Assembly (NCBI RefSeq): GCF_001940455.1
Contig: NZ_MKQR01000028.1
Coordinates: 763,184-804,127 of the forward strand
Origin: Actinokineospora bangkokensis
GTDB taxonomy: Bacteria; Actinomycetota; Actinomycetes; Mycobacteriales; Pseudonocardiaceae
Reading direction: 5' to 3'
Length of the DNA: 40,944 nucleotides
Shown here in pieces: positions 1-10,991 of the stretch. The first letter of the stretch is position 1; every line of letters begins with the position of its first letter. Both the position numbers and the translations under genes were made by a program. Below the pieces are notes generated by a model. That model was not told the DNA's origin and did not search any database. It saw only the letters and a list, made by a program, of their open reading frames with translations.

Positions 1-1317
<1,317 letters not shown>

Positions 1318-1430
1318 ACAAAAATGCTACGCATCCACTGTGCGGTGTCTGAGACACCAACCACCCCCACCCGGGGCGCCCATCAAGGGCCTGTACCGGG
1401 GTTGGGTTGAGTGTTGGATAGTTTCATAGT

Positions 1431-1549
1431 GTTACGGCGGTCATAGCGGTGGGGAAACGCCCGGTCCCATTCCGAACCCGGAAGCTAAGCCTGCCAGCGC
1501 CGATGGTACTGCACTGGAGACGGTGTGGGAGAGTAGGACGCCGCCGGAC
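1431..1549 (+). rRNA. rrf: 5S ribosomal RNA
   Basis: The 119-nt sequence begins GTTACGGCGG and ends CCGCCGGAC, which pair as helix I with one bulged A. It contains the conserved CCCATTCCGAACCCGGAAG loop. It follows the 23S gene by about 110 nt, the usual spacing, so this is the end of a 16S-23S-5S operon. No tRNA lies between 23S and 5S or directly after it. Confidence 0.97.
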
Positions 1550-1556
1550 TTCTTTC

Positions 1557-1598
1557 ACCCCTGGCCCCTCGCACACGCGAGGGGCCAGGGGTATTTCT
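1557..1598 (+). terminator. rRNA operon terminator
   Basis: A perfect 15-bp stem (1557-1571 with 1578-1592) closes a 6-nt loop and is followed by ATTTCTG. It lies 8 nt after the 5S gene and ends the rRNA operon before the next protein gene at 1665. Confidence 0.9.
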
Positions 1599-1664
1599 GC
1601 GTCCGGGCGCAACTGGTGCGCACGCGCGCGAGACGACGGCGCCGGTCCCGCCTAGGCTGGCGGG

Positions 1665-2399
1665 GTGAGCACTCCGCGCGTGCTGGTCGTCCAGCTCTCC
1701 GACATGGATCCCCCGGCGCGACTGGCCGACTGGCTCGTCGAGGCGGGCGCGGTCGTCGAGGTCACCCGCGAGGACGCCCTCCCCGCCGACGCGAGCACCC
1801 ACGACGCGCTCGTCGTCCTCGGCGGGCCCATGGGGGCCAACGACACCGCGGAGCACCCGTGGATCCTCGACCTGCGCAGGCTGATGGCCGACGCGGTGAC
1901 CAAGCGGGTGCCGATGCTCGCCATCTGCCTGGGCGCGCAGATCCTCGCCACCGCCCTCGGCGGCCAGGTGGAGGTCGGTGACGAGGGCCCCGAGGTCGGC
2001 CGCGGCCTCACCGCCAAGCGCGACGCGGGCTGGGCCGACCCGCTGGTGGCCGACCTGCCGCTGATGCAGGACGTGGTGCACTTCCACCACGACGTGATCA
2101 CCCGGCTGCCCGCGGGCGCCGAGCTGCTGCTGTCCGCCACCCGCTACCCGCACCAAGCGTTCCGCGTGGGCACCTGCGCCTACGCCACCCAGTTCCACGT
2201 CGAGACCACCCCCGAGGTGTTCCGCGGCTGGCTGGAGCTCGACCCCGAGGGCGCCCGCTGGGCCCGGCCCGTCGACACCACCGACGAGGGCATCGCGGAG
2301 CTGCACGCCGACCTGGAGCAGGTGTGGAAGCCGTTCGTGCAGCGGTTCACCCGGCTCGCCGCGGGGGAGCTGGCGCCGGTGGCGAAGAACCTGCTCTGA
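1665..2399 (+). CDS. Class I glutamine amidotransferase (GMP synthase-like)
   Basis: This 244-residue protein is a stand-alone class I glutamine amidotransferase (GATase1) domain that hydrolyses glutamine to release ammonia. The nucleophile elbow AICLGAQ places the catalytic Cys at about residue 88. TQFHVETTPE supplies His about 178 and Glu about 180, completing the triad. No synthetase domain is attached, so the acceptor substrate is unknown; the family includes GuaA-like and gamma-glutamyl hydrolase-like members. The GTG start is chosen because a TAGGCT -10 box lies 6 nt upstream, which fits a leaderless transcript. The stop is 3 nt before glnE, so the two are probably co-transcribed and this enzyme may belong to glutamine metabolism. 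Confidence 0.9.
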   Translation: MSTPRVLVVQLSDMDPPARLADWLVEAGAVVEVTREDALPADASTHDALVVLGGPMGANDTAEHPWILDLRRLMADAVTKRVPMLAICLGAQILATALGGQVEVGDEGPEVGRGLTAKRDAGWADPLVADLPLMQDVVHFHHDVITRLPAGAELLLSATRYPHQAFRVGTCAYATQFHVETTPEVFRGWLELDPEGARWARPVDTTDEGIAELHADLEQVWKPFVQRFTRLAAGELAPVAKNLL

Positions 2400-2402
2400 C
2401 CC

Positions 2403-5400
2403 ATGGCCGACCGCGTCACCACCTCCACCGCCCGGTTCGGGCTCACCGATCCCCGCGCCGAGGCCGAACTGCGCGCCGCCGGGCTGTGGGACGACCGCGG
2501 CCCGGTCGCCGAGCACGAGCCGATCCTGTCCGCGCTGTCCCGCAGCCCCGACCCCGACCTGGCCCTGCGCGGCCTGGCCAGGCTGCGCGAGGCCGACGAA
2601 CCCGGCTGGCCGGAGCTGCGCGCCGCCCTGGTGGCCGACCGCCGCCTGCGCGGCAGGCTCGCCGCCGTGCTCGGCGGGTCGAGCCCCCTGGGCGACTTCC
2701 TGGCCGCCCGCCCCGAGGAGTGGCGGCGCCTGCACGGCCCCGGCACCCCGCCCGCCCGCTACACCGATGAGCTGCTCGCCGCGGTGCGGGCGGCGGGCGG
2801 GGGTGAGCAGGGGCCGGTGGCGGAGCTGCGCGGCACCGAGGCGGTCAAGGCGCTCAAGTCCGGCTACCGCGGGCTGCTGCTGGAGCTGGCGGCCGACGAC
2901 CTCGCCCACGTCGTCGAGCGGGAGCTGCCCGCCCTGGACTACGAGGTGGTGGCCGACCGGCTCAGCGACCTGGCCGAGGCCGCGCTGCGCGCCGCGCTCG
3001 CGGTGGCGTGGGCGGAGAACGGCGGCGCCCCCGCGCAGGACGGGTGCCGGTTGGCGGTCATCGCCATGGGCAAGTGCGGCGGGCACGAGCTCAACTACGT
3101 CAGCGACGTCGACGTGATCTTCGTCGGCGAGGGCGACACCGGCCTGGCCACCCGGGTCGGCTCGGCGATGATGCGGGTGGCCACCGAGGCCTGCTTCGAG
3201 GTCGACGCCAACCTGCGCCCCGAGGGCCGCAACGGCGCCCTGGTGCGCACCCTCGACGGGCACCTGACCTACTACAAGCGGTGGGCGCGCACCTGGGAGT
3301 TCCAGGCGCTGCTCAAGGCACGCGCGATCGCGGGCGACCCCGAGCTGGGCCGGGGCTACACCGACGCGGTGGCGCCGCTGGTGTGGACGGCGGCCGACCG
3401 GGACAACTTCGTCGTCGACGTGCAGGCGATGCGCCGCCGGGTCGAGGACCACGTGCCCTCCGAGCTGGTCGAGCGCGAGCTCAAGCTCGGCCGCGGCGGC
3501 CTGCGCGACATCGAGTTCGCCGTGCAGCTGCTGCAACTGGTGCACGGCCGCGGCGACGAGACCCTGCGCATCGGGTCCACCGTCGACGCGCTGGCCGCGC
3601 TCGCCGCGGGCGGGTACGTGGCCCGCGCGGACGCGGTGGAGCTGGCCGAGTCCTACCGGTTCCTGCGCACCCTGGAGCACCGGTTGCAGCTCCAGCGGTT
3701 GCGCCGCACCCACCTGTTCCCCGCCGACGAGGACACCGACGACATCCGCTGGCTGGCCCGCGCCACCGGCATCGGCGCCGAGGGCGGCAAGTCCGAGGCG
3801 CAGGTGCTGCACGCGGAGTTCCGCAGGCGCGCCAACCGGATCCGGCGCCTGCACGAGAAGCTGTTCTACCGCCCGCTGCTGGAGGCGGTGTCGCGGGTGC
3901 CGACCGGGGCGCTGCGGCTGACCGCGCAGGCCGCCCAGGCCCGGCTCGCCGCCCTGGGCTACACCTCCCCGCAGGGCGCGCTCCAGCACATCCAGGCGCT
4001 GACCTCCGGGGTGAGCAGGCGCGCGTCCATCCAGACCGCGCTGCTGCCGGTGCTGCTCGACCTGCTCGGCGGCACCGCGGACCCCGATGGCGGGCTGCTG
4101 GCGTACCGGAAGGTGTCCGAGGCGCTGGCCGCGACCCCCTGGTACCTGCGGGTGCTGCGCGACGAGGGCGCGGTGGCCGAGCGGCTGGCGTTCCTGCTCG
4201 GCACCTCCCGGCTGGTGCCGGACCTGGTGGTGCGCGCCCCGGAGGTGCTGCGGCTGCTCGCCGACCCGAAGGAGCTGACGCTGCGCGACCCGGAGGAGGT
4301 CGCCGCGTCGCTGCGCAACGTGGTGCGCAGGCACGGGTACCTGGGCAACGCGGTGATCGCGGCGCGGTCGCTGCGCAGGCACGAGCTGGCCAGGGTGGCG
4401 TGCGCGGACCTGCTGGGGTTCATGGACGTGCTGGCGGTGTGCTCGGCGCTGTCGAGCGTGTGGAGCGCGGTGCTGGAGGCAGCCCTGCACGCGGTCGACC
4501 GGGCGGAGGCGGCGTCGGCGGGCGGGCACCTGGCGCGGATCTCGGTGATCGGCATGGGCAGGCTCGGCGGCGCGGAACTGGGCTACGGCTCCGACGCCGA
4601 CGTGCTGTTCGTCTGCGAGGCCGCCGAGGGCGTGTCCGACACCGACGCGCTCAAGTACGCCTCCCGGGTCGCCACCGCCGTCCGGCGGCTGCTGGGCTCG
4701 CCGTCGCAGGACCCGCCGCTGCAGGTCGACGTGGACCTGCGGCCGGAGGGCAGGCAGGGGCCGATCGTGCGGACCCTGGAGTCCTACCGCGCCTACTACG
4801 CCCAGTGGTCCGAGGTGTGGGAGTCGCAGGCGCTGCTGCGGGCCCGGCCGGTGGCGGGCGACGCCGACCTGGGGGCCCGGTTCATCGCGATGGTGGACCC
4901 GGTGCGCTACCCCGAGGGCGGGCTGACCGACGACGAGGTGCGCGAGATCCGGCGGATCAAGGCCAGGGTGGACACCGAGCGGCTGCCGCGCGGCGCCGAC
5001 CCCACCACGCACACCAAGCTGGGCCGCGGCGGGCTGGCCGACGTGGAGTGGACGTTGCAGCTGCTGCAACTGCGCCACGCCCACGAGCACCCCGCGCTGC
5101 GCACCACCTCGACGATGGCGGGCCTGGCGGCGGCGGTGGACGCGGGCCTGATCACCGCGGCGGAGTCGGCGGAGCTGACCGGGTCGTGGCTGCTGGCCAC
5201 CCGCGTGCGCAACGCGATCACCCTGGTGCGCGGCAAGCCCACCGACCAGCTGCCCACCCAGGGCCGGGAGCTGGCCGGGGTGGTGGCCGCGCTCGGGTCG
5301 ACGGTCCCGGGCGACCTGGACGACCCCGGTGAGTTCCTCGACCACTACCGCCGCACCACCCGCCGCGCGCACTCGGTCATCGAGCACGTGTTCTACGACG

Positions 5401-5405
5401 ACTGA
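2403..5405 (+). CDS. glnE: Bifunctional glutamine synthetase adenylyltransferase/deadenylase
   Basis: This 1000-residue protein is the full GlnE that attaches AMP to, and removes it from, a tyrosine of glutamine synthetase to tune nitrogen assimilation. It has two nucleotidyltransferase modules. The N-terminal adenylyl-removing module carries GKCGGHELNYVSDVDVIFV near residue 223. The C-terminal adenylyltransferase module carries GMGRLGGAELGYGSDADV near residue 716. Both keep the G-G-x-E-L...D-x-D metal-binding pattern. Helical GlnD/PII-UTase-like segments follow each module. Length is usual for actinobacteria. The ATG lies 3 nt after the preceding stop with no clear ribosome site, which suggests translational coupling. 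Its target GlnA is encoded 1.8 kb downstream on the other strand. Confidence 0.98.
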   Translation: MADRVTTSTARFGLTDPRAEAELRAAGLWDDRGPVAEHEPILSALSRSPDPDLALRGLARLREADEPGWPELRAALVADRRLRGRLAAVLGGSSPLGDFLAARPEEWRRLHGPGTPPARYTDELLAAVRAAGGGEQGPVAELRGTEAVKALKSGYRGLLLELAADDLAHVVERELPALDYEVVADRLSDLAEAALRAALAVAWAENGGAPAQDGCRLAVIAMGKCGGHELNYVSDVDVIFVGEGDTGLATRVGSAMMRVATEACFEVDANLRPEGRNGALVRTLDGHLTYYKRWARTWEFQALLKARAIAGDPELGRGYTDAVAPLVWTAADRDNFVVDVQAMRRRVEDHVPSELVERELKLGRGGLRDIEFAVQLLQLVHGRGDETLRIGSTVDALAALAAGGYVARADAVELAESYRFLRTLEHRLQLQRLRRTHLFPADEDTDDIRWLARATGIGAEGGKSEAQVLHAEFRRRANRIRRLHEKLFYRPLLEAVSRVPTGALRLTAQAAQARLAALGYTSPQGALQHIQALTSGVSRRASIQTALLPVLLDLLGGTADPDGGLLAYRKVSEALAATPWYLRVLRDEGAVAERLAFLLGTSRLVPDLVVRAPEVLRLLADPKELTLRDPEEVAASLRNVVRRHGYLGNAVIAARSLRRHELARVACADLLGFMDVLAVCSALSSVWSAVLEAALHAVDRAEAASAGGHLARISVIGMGRLGGAELGYGSDADVLFVCEAAEGVSDTDALKYASRVATAVRRLLGSPSQDPPLQVDVDLRPEGRQGPIVRTLESYRAYYAQWSEVWESQALLRARPVAGDADLGARFIAMVDPVRYPEGGLTDDEVREIRRIKARVDTERLPRGADPTTHTKLGRGGLADVEWTLQLLQLRHAHEHPALRTTSTMAGLAAAVDAGLITAAESAELTGSWLLATRVRNAITLVRGKPTDQLPTQGRELAGVVAALGSTVPGDLDDPGEFLDHYRRTTRRAHSVIEHVFYDD

Positions 5406-5462
5406 CCGGCTCTATGACCACGGCCACGGCCCGCCGCGGTGAGCGGCGCTTAGGCTCGGGGC

Positions 5463-5885
5463 ATGAGCACGCCATGGACCACGCGGGTGCGGGTGCGCAG
5501 CTTCGAGCTCGACGCCCTGGGCCACGTGAACCAAGCGGTCTACCACCAGTACGGCGAGATCGCCCGGGTCGAGGGGTTCGCCGCCGCGGGCTGCGACTGG
5601 CAGTCCCTGACGGCCTCCGGCGCCTCCCCGGTCCTGCTGGGCTCCACCATCGCCTACCGCCGCGAACTGCGCGCAGGCGACGCCGTCGACATCACCTGCG
5701 AGCTGAAGTTCGGCTCCGGCAAGACCTTCGACTGCCGCTCGGTGATGACCAAGCTGGACGGCACCGTCTCCGCCGAGCTGACCTGCGTGCTCGGCGTGAT
5801 GGACCTGACCGCCCGCAAGCTGGTGGCCGACCCCCGCGCCGCCATGGAGTCCTGCGGCCTCGACCTGTCCGTCCTCAACGGCTGA
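5463..5885 (+). CDS. Acyl-CoA thioesterase, hotdog fold (4HBT/YbgC type)
   Basis: This 140-residue single hotdog domain belongs to the 4-hydroxybenzoyl-CoA thioesterase/YbgC group, which hydrolyses acyl-CoA thioesters. The signature DALGHVNQAVYHQY begins at residue 17. Its Asp and the GHVN turn correspond to the active site of the family, and the conserved ELxC/AxxVxxV strand pattern follows. The ATG is supported by a TAGGCT -10 box exactly 6 nt upstream, so the message is probably leaderless. It is a single gene after glnE and ends at a bidirectional terminator. Substrate chain length cannot be read from the sequence. Confidence 0.88.
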   Translation: MSTPWTTRVRVRSFELDALGHVNQAVYHQYGEIARVEGFAAAGCDWQSLTASGASPVLLGSTIAYRRELRAGDAVDITCELKFGSGKTFDCRSVMTKLDGTVSAELTCVLGVMDLTARKLVADPRAAMESCGLDLSVLNG

Positions 5886-5887
5886 CC

Positions 5888-5920
5888 CCGGGTGGTGCCG
5901 CCCGCGGCGGCACCACCCGG
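5888..5920. terminator. Bidirectional terminator between convergent genes
   Basis: A perfect 15-bp inverted repeat (5888-5902 with 5906-5920, loop CGC) lies between the convergent thioesterase and P-loop genes. It has no T-tract on either side, as is common in high-GC actinobacteria. Confidence 0.75.
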
Positions 5921-5927
5921 TCGACGG

Positions 5928-6989
5928 TCAGACGGCGTGGGCGGCGGGGGCGTTGACGCGGCGGAGGAGTTCGGTGGCGATGGCGGCCGAGCGCAGGTCG
6001 CCGGGGCCGTAGACCGGGACGTCGACGTGGGCCTGGGCCTCGCGGATGGCCAGCGGTGACTGGGTGAGCACGCCGCTGATGGCGAGGACGTGGTGGCCCG
6101 CGGCCTGGAGGGCGCGGACGCCGAACAGGGCGCCGGAGGAGTCGACGGCGGAGAACAGGACGCCGTCCGCGAGGGCGCGGGTGGTGGGGTGGTTGAGCAG
6201 TTCGGCGGTTTCCGGCTGCAGCAGGCCGTCGGCGATCTCGACCACCACGGCGTCGACGTCGGCGGCGGTGAGGTGGGCGTGCAGGCGCTCCAGGCCCGCG
6301 GCGATGCGCGGCAGCGGCATGCGGAACGTGGTGGCCATGCCGATGTCGGTGAAGTCCAGGGCCAGCGCGGCGCCCGCGTCGCGGAACAGCCAGGGGTCGC
6401 CGCCCGCGGCGGTGCCGGTGACCTTGGTGGCGCCGACCCGCAGGCCCGCCTTGGTCAGCCCGTGCACCAGGGAGGCGACGGTGGTCGTCTTGCCCGAGTT
6501 CATCGAGGTGCCGACGACGACGAAGGTGGGCACCCAGCGGGTGCTCGGGGCCACCGGGGGCAGGGCGAAGTCCGCGACGTTGAGCGGGCGGCCGTCGGCG
6601 TCGCCGAGGCGGGCCAGGACCCGCACCGCGGTGGGGGGCTCGGTGCTGGCGTGCCTGCTGCGCACCTTGCCCAGCACCCCGCCCGCCGCGACCAGGTCGC
6701 AGTCGCCGAAGTCGTCGGGCAGCTCGGCCTCGAAGTGGTCGGGCGCGTAGCGCGGCGCGTAGGCCACCAGCAGCGTGTCCCCGGTGAACAGGCGGGACTT
6801 GCGCCCGCTCGCCAGCTCCAGCTCCTTGTGGTGGCCCACCGAGGTGACCTCCGCGAGCACCAGGTCGCCGTGCTCCGGCCGGTGGCCCTCCGGCAGCGGC
6901 AGCGCCACCAGCGCGTCGTCGGTCAGGGCGCGTGCGGCGTAGGCCTTCTTGGGGCGGTCGGCGCGCACGGGGTCCAGGGCAGCGGACAT
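5928..6989 (-). CDS. P-loop NTPase, DUF1611/MobB-like
   Basis: This is a 353-residue P-loop protein. A Walker A motif VGTSMNSGKTT (Lys about 167) starts a nucleotide-binding domain resembling DUF1611 and MobB-type GTPases; a VVVEIADG strand/acid motif follows about 90 residues later. The first 150 residues form a separate beta-rich domain. MobB-type proteins act in molybdopterin guanine dinucleotide attachment, and DUF1611 members have been linked to amino-acid racemisation or acetylation, so the exact role is open. The ATG at 6989 has GAGGAA 8 nt upstream. A longer frame to 7115 would read through promoter sequence (TACGCT at 7057-7062 on the minus strand). It lies downstream of glnA but is separated from it by a terminator. 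Confidence 0.8.
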   Translation of the reverse strand: MSAALDPVRADRPKKAYAARALTDDALVALPLPEGHRPEHGDLVLAEVTSVGHHKELELASGRKSRLFTGDTLLVAYAPRYAPDHFEAELPDDFGDCDLVAAGGVLGKVRSRHASTEPPTAVRVLARLGDADGRPLNVADFALPPVAPSTRWVPTFVVVGTSMNSGKTTTVASLVHGLTKAGLRVGATKVTGTAAGGDPWLFRDAGAALALDFTDIGMATTFRMPLPRIAAGLERLHAHLTAADVDAVVVEIADGLLQPETAELLNHPTTRALADGVLFSAVDSSGALFGVRALQAAGHHVLAISGVLTQSPLAIREAQAHVDVPVYGPGDLRSAAIATELLRRVNAPAAHAV

Positions 6990-7185
6990 GGGTGTTCCTC
7001 GGGTGTCAGCGCGTGGGACCGCCGCCCGAGAACCGGGACGGCGGGGTGGTGCGGGGAGCGTAGGGCTTCCGCGCAGATCGTCGCGCGCAACACGGCTGTA
7101 ACGCAAGTAACACATTTGATGAACACGAGTGGTCCGCCCGGGGTAACCGGCTCACCCCCACGCGCACCGAACCGGGCGAAAAGCA

Positions 7186-7223
7186 ACCGGCGCCCGACCC
7201 CCGTGGTGGGGGCGGGCGCCGGT
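7186..7223 (-). terminator. glnA terminator
   Basis: A 16-bp hairpin with one bulged A (arms 7186-7202 and 7208-7223, loop GTGGT) lies 25 nt after the glnA stop. In the glnA direction it is followed by TTGCTTTTCG, a T-rich tail. Confidence 0.85.
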
Positions 7224-7247
7224 CGGTGGTCCGGACCGCTCAGCCGG

Positions 7248-8675
<1,428 letters not shown>

Positions 8676-8770
8676 GCTGGTTGGCTCCTCACGTCTACTC
8701 CGCCGGCCGCGACCGGCCCACCGCACCGAGCGGAGCACAAAGATCGCGTCCGTCCGCTCTGCGTGATGAA

Positions 8771-8799
8771 ACTATGGGGGTGGTGTTGCCCGGTAATCA
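8771..8799 (-). promoter_or_regulatory. glnA promoter (-35 TGATTA, -10 CATAGT)
   Basis: On the minus strand, TGATTA (8794-8799) and CATAGT (8771-8776) are separated by 17 bp. This predicts a transcription start near 8764 and a leader of about 90 nt. The -35 box lies inside the GlnR box. The promoter is called from sequence only. Confidence 0.55.
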
Positions 8800-8822
8800 C
8801 CCTTGTGTTTCGCACGGGTTAA
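8785..8822 (-). promoter_or_regulatory. GlnR box upstream of glnA
   Basis: Reading the minus strand, TTAAC-N6-GAAAC-N6-GTGAT-N6-GCAAC matches the actinobacterial GlnR consensus gTnAc-n6-GaAAc repeated twice with exact spacing. One half site is perfect (GAAAC) and each of the other three has one mismatch. It overlaps the proposed -35 of glnA and lies 92-129 bp upstream of the divergent RDD gene. Confidence 0.75.
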
Positions 8823-8913
8823 CGGCGTGCCCACCGGGCCTGGCGCGCCGCACCGGGCAGCGGCGAGCATGCCGGCTCGTGCCGCTCCCGGCAGCGCGTC
8901 CTACGCTGGAGGG

Positions 8914-9384
8914 GTGAGCAGGTGGACAGGCTCGTGGCTGCCCGGGTCCGGTGACGAGGTCAGCGCCCAGCGCTGGCCCGGTGAGCGCATGGGGCTGCCC
9001 GAGCGCGGCGAGGGCTCGGTGGCCTCCGGCGGGGTGCGCTTCCTCGCCCTGGTCGTGGACCTGGTGCTGGCCTCGCTGGCGACCTCGATCGCCATCCCGT
9101 TCGACTTCGACGACCCGGCCGCGATGTGGACCCGCAACCTCTGGGCGGGCGCGGTGTGGCTGCTGATCACGGTGGCGGGCGTCGGCCTGGCCGGGTTCAC
9201 CCCGGGCAAGGCGCTGCTGGGCATGCGGGTGGTGCGCATCGACGGGCAGCCGATCGTGGGCCCGGTGCGCGCGCTGGGCCGGGCGGTGCTGACCGGGATC
9301 CTGGTGCCCGCGGCCATCGTGGACAAGGACGGCCGCGGCCTGCACGACCGGTTCGTCGGCACGGTGGAGCTGCGCACCCGCTAG
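8914..9384 (+). CDS. RDD family membrane protein
   Basis: This 156-residue protein has an RDD domain: an Arg-bearing first helix (RFLALVVDLVLASL, about residues 44-62), a second helix (NLWAGAVWLLITVAGVG), the loop GKALLGMRVVR, and a third hydrophobic segment before the Asp-rich end. RDD proteins are small integral membrane proteins, some proposed as ion or small-molecule transporters; the role here is not known. The hydrophilic N-terminus (SRWTGSWLPG...YPGER-like) resembles the homolog beside glnA1 in mycobacteria. The GTG start is supported by TACGCT 6 nt upstream (leaderless). An ATG at 8989 would remove this conserved N-terminus. It is divergent from glnA. Confidence 0.85.
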   Translation: MSRWTGSWLPGSGDEVSAQRWPGERMGLPERGEGSVASGGVRFLALVVDLVLASLATSIAIPFDFDDPAAMWTRNLWAGAVWLLITVAGVGLAGFTPGKALLGMRVVRIDGQPIVGPVRALGRAVLTGILVPAAIVDKDGRGLHDRFVGTVELRTR

Positions 9385-9476
9385 GCGGTTCCACATCGCG
9401 CGCGGGGCTGGCTAGTTGACGGGGCAGGTGGTCGCAGCTGGGGGACGATGCCGGGTGGGGACGCGGGGGGTCAGCC

Positions 9477-10256
9477 CTATCGGGACGGTTCCTCGGCCAG
9501 GTGCACCGCGAGGCCGGTCGGCTGGAACCCGACGGTCCGGTACACCCGGTCGGCGTCGGCGCTGCCGGGGGTGAGCCAGGCCAGGGTGACCCCGGCGGAC
9601 TCCACGGCGGCCCGGGTGGCGTGCGCGGTGACGAGCGCGCCGAAGCCCTGCTTGCGGTACTCCTCCTCGGTGGCCACCCCGGCGACCTCGGTGACCCCGT
9701 CCGCCACCGGAGTCCAGGACGCGACGGCCACCGGGTACCCGTCCTCGCGGGCCAGCACGGTGCCGCCGTCGCGCGGGTCGGTGCGCAGCGGGGTGGTGGG
9801 GGTGCTGTCGTCGCCGATGCCGAACGCCCCGGCCGCGATGCGGTGGGCGGTGCGCAGGTCCTCGTCGGTGGTGACGACCTCCACGGTGACCCCGGGGGCC
9901 GCCTCGGGCACGACGAGGTCGCCCGCGTGCAGGGTCAGCACGGGGATGCGCAGGGTGACGGTGAAGCCGAGCGAGGTCAGCGCCCGCACCGCGCCGGGGG
10001 CGGCCTCCTCGATCAGCTCGAAGCGCAGCGTCCCCTCGGGGAAGGCCGAGCGCAGCGCGTCGAGGCCGCGGTCGACCTCGTCGGGGTCCTCGACGGGTTC
10101 ACCGGGGCGGGCGGCGACAGTGTAGTTGAGGTAGTCGGGCCCGTCCGGGGCGATGAGCCCGGTGAACGGGCCCGCGGGCACCAGGGTCCGGGTGCGGCTC
10201 AGCCCGGCCAGCTGGGCGGCGGCGATCCGGACTGCGGTCTTGGCGGCGGCGTCCAC
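9477..10256 (-). CDS. GNAT family N-acetyltransferase
   Basis: This 259-residue protein has a C-terminal GNAT domain that transfers an acetyl group from acetyl-CoA. The acetyl-CoA-binding motif appears as TEEEYRKQGFGALVTAH (R/Q-x-x-G-x-G pattern) about residue 195. It is followed by an alpha-helix and the hydrophobic strand typical of the fold (VTLAWLTPG). The first 120 residues look like a divergent second GNAT half. Substrate is unknown. The GTG start has TACGGT 6 nt upstream, so the message is probably leaderless. It stands alone, convergent to the RDD gene. Confidence 0.85.
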   Translation of the reverse strand: MDAAAKTAVRIAAAQLAGLSRTRTLVPAGPFTGLIAPDGPDYLNYTVAARPGEPVEDPDEVDRGLDALRSAFPEGTLRFELIEEAAPGAVRALTSLGFTVTLRIPVLTLHAGDLVVPEAAPGVTVEVVTTDEDLRTAHRIAAGAFGIGDDSTPTTPLRTDPRDGGTVLAREDGYPVAVASWTPVADGVTEVAGVATEEEYRKQGFGALVTAHATRAAVESAGVTLAWLTPGSADADRVYRTVGFQPTGLAVHLAEEPSR

Positions 10257-10298
10257 GCCCCGACCGTATAGCTCGGTGCCCCGCCCAGCCCAGTGCGA

Positions 10299-10919
10299 TC
10301 AGGCCAGTGCGTCGAGGTCAACCTTGACCGGGAACGGTCGTACGGCCTCGAAGACCCCGGTGGTGGGCTGCTCGGCGGTGTAGCGGCCCTCGTCGGTGAG
10401 CCGGTGGGCGATCAGCGAGACCCCGTCCGCAGGATCGACGACCCAGTAGTCGGGGATGCCCGCCTGGGCGTAGTCGATGGGCTTGATCAGCCGGTCCATG
10501 CGCCGGGAGGTCGGTGACACGACCTCCACGACGAGGACGACGTCGGCGGCCCGCAGCATGGTGCCCTCGCGGTCAGCGCGATCGGCGGCGGCGCGGTCGT
10601 AGACGATCAGGTCCGGCCTCCTGCTGGTGCTCGGCTCTCCCGGAGCGGAGAGCCGGAGGTCGATGTCGACCTCCAGTGAGATGTCCAGCTCTGGTGGGAG
10701 CTGGGCTTCGACCTGGTGGTGCAGCCTGGCTGAGACGCGCATGTGCGCACGGCTCGGACTCGGGGACATCAGCAAGCAGCCCTCTTGCAGTTCGGTGTAC
10801 CCGCGCTCGGTCTCGCCGAGCGCGGCGTACTCCTCGATGGTCAACAGGTGCGGTTCGGGACCGTCCTGCGCGGGGCACGGCATCGCGATCACGGGGTCCT
10901 CCTCGCTCTTGTCGACCAT
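10299..10919 (-). CDS. Uma2 family PD-(D/E)XK nuclease-fold protein
   Basis: This 206-residue Uma2 domain protein belongs to the restriction-endonuclease-like fold. The Asp of RRPDLIVYDR, the Glu of VVEVVSP and the Lys of DRLIKP fit the PD-(D/E)xK core. The family end motif GIPDYWVVDP is intact. Uma2 genes are multi-copy in actinobacteria and cyanobacteria, and their role (defence or other DNA metabolism) is not settled. The ATG has TAACCT 7 nt upstream, again leaderless. An internal ATG at residue 13 is a weaker alternative. No methylase or toxin-antitoxin partner is adjacent, so it is an orphan copy. Confidence 0.88.
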   Translation of the reverse strand: MVDKSEEDPVIAMPCPAQDGPEPHLLTIEEYAALGETERGYTELQEGCLLMSPSPSRAHMRVSARLHHQVEAQLPPELDISLEVDIDLRLSAPGEPSTSRRPDLIVYDRAAADRADREGTMLRAADVVLVVEVVSPTSRRMDRLIKPIDYAQAGIPDYWVVDPADGVSLIAHRLTDEGRYTAEQPTTGVFEAVRPFPVKVDLDALA

Positions 10920-10991
10920 GCAAGCCAGGTTAGGCCGTTCGGTGCAAGCTGTGGCGGTGAGCGGTCGAGACCGCTCGGTGGGCGGTGCCGG

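Noticed and set aside
1485..5387. Very long open frame (about 1300 codons) on the minus strand opposite glnE
   Set aside because: High-GC antisense shadow of a clear GlnE coding frame; it crosses the 5S gene and has no recognisable domain.
10299..10919. Uma2 protein as part of a restriction or defence island
   Set aside because: No methylase, helicase or other defence gene is adjacent; it is a single orphan copy.
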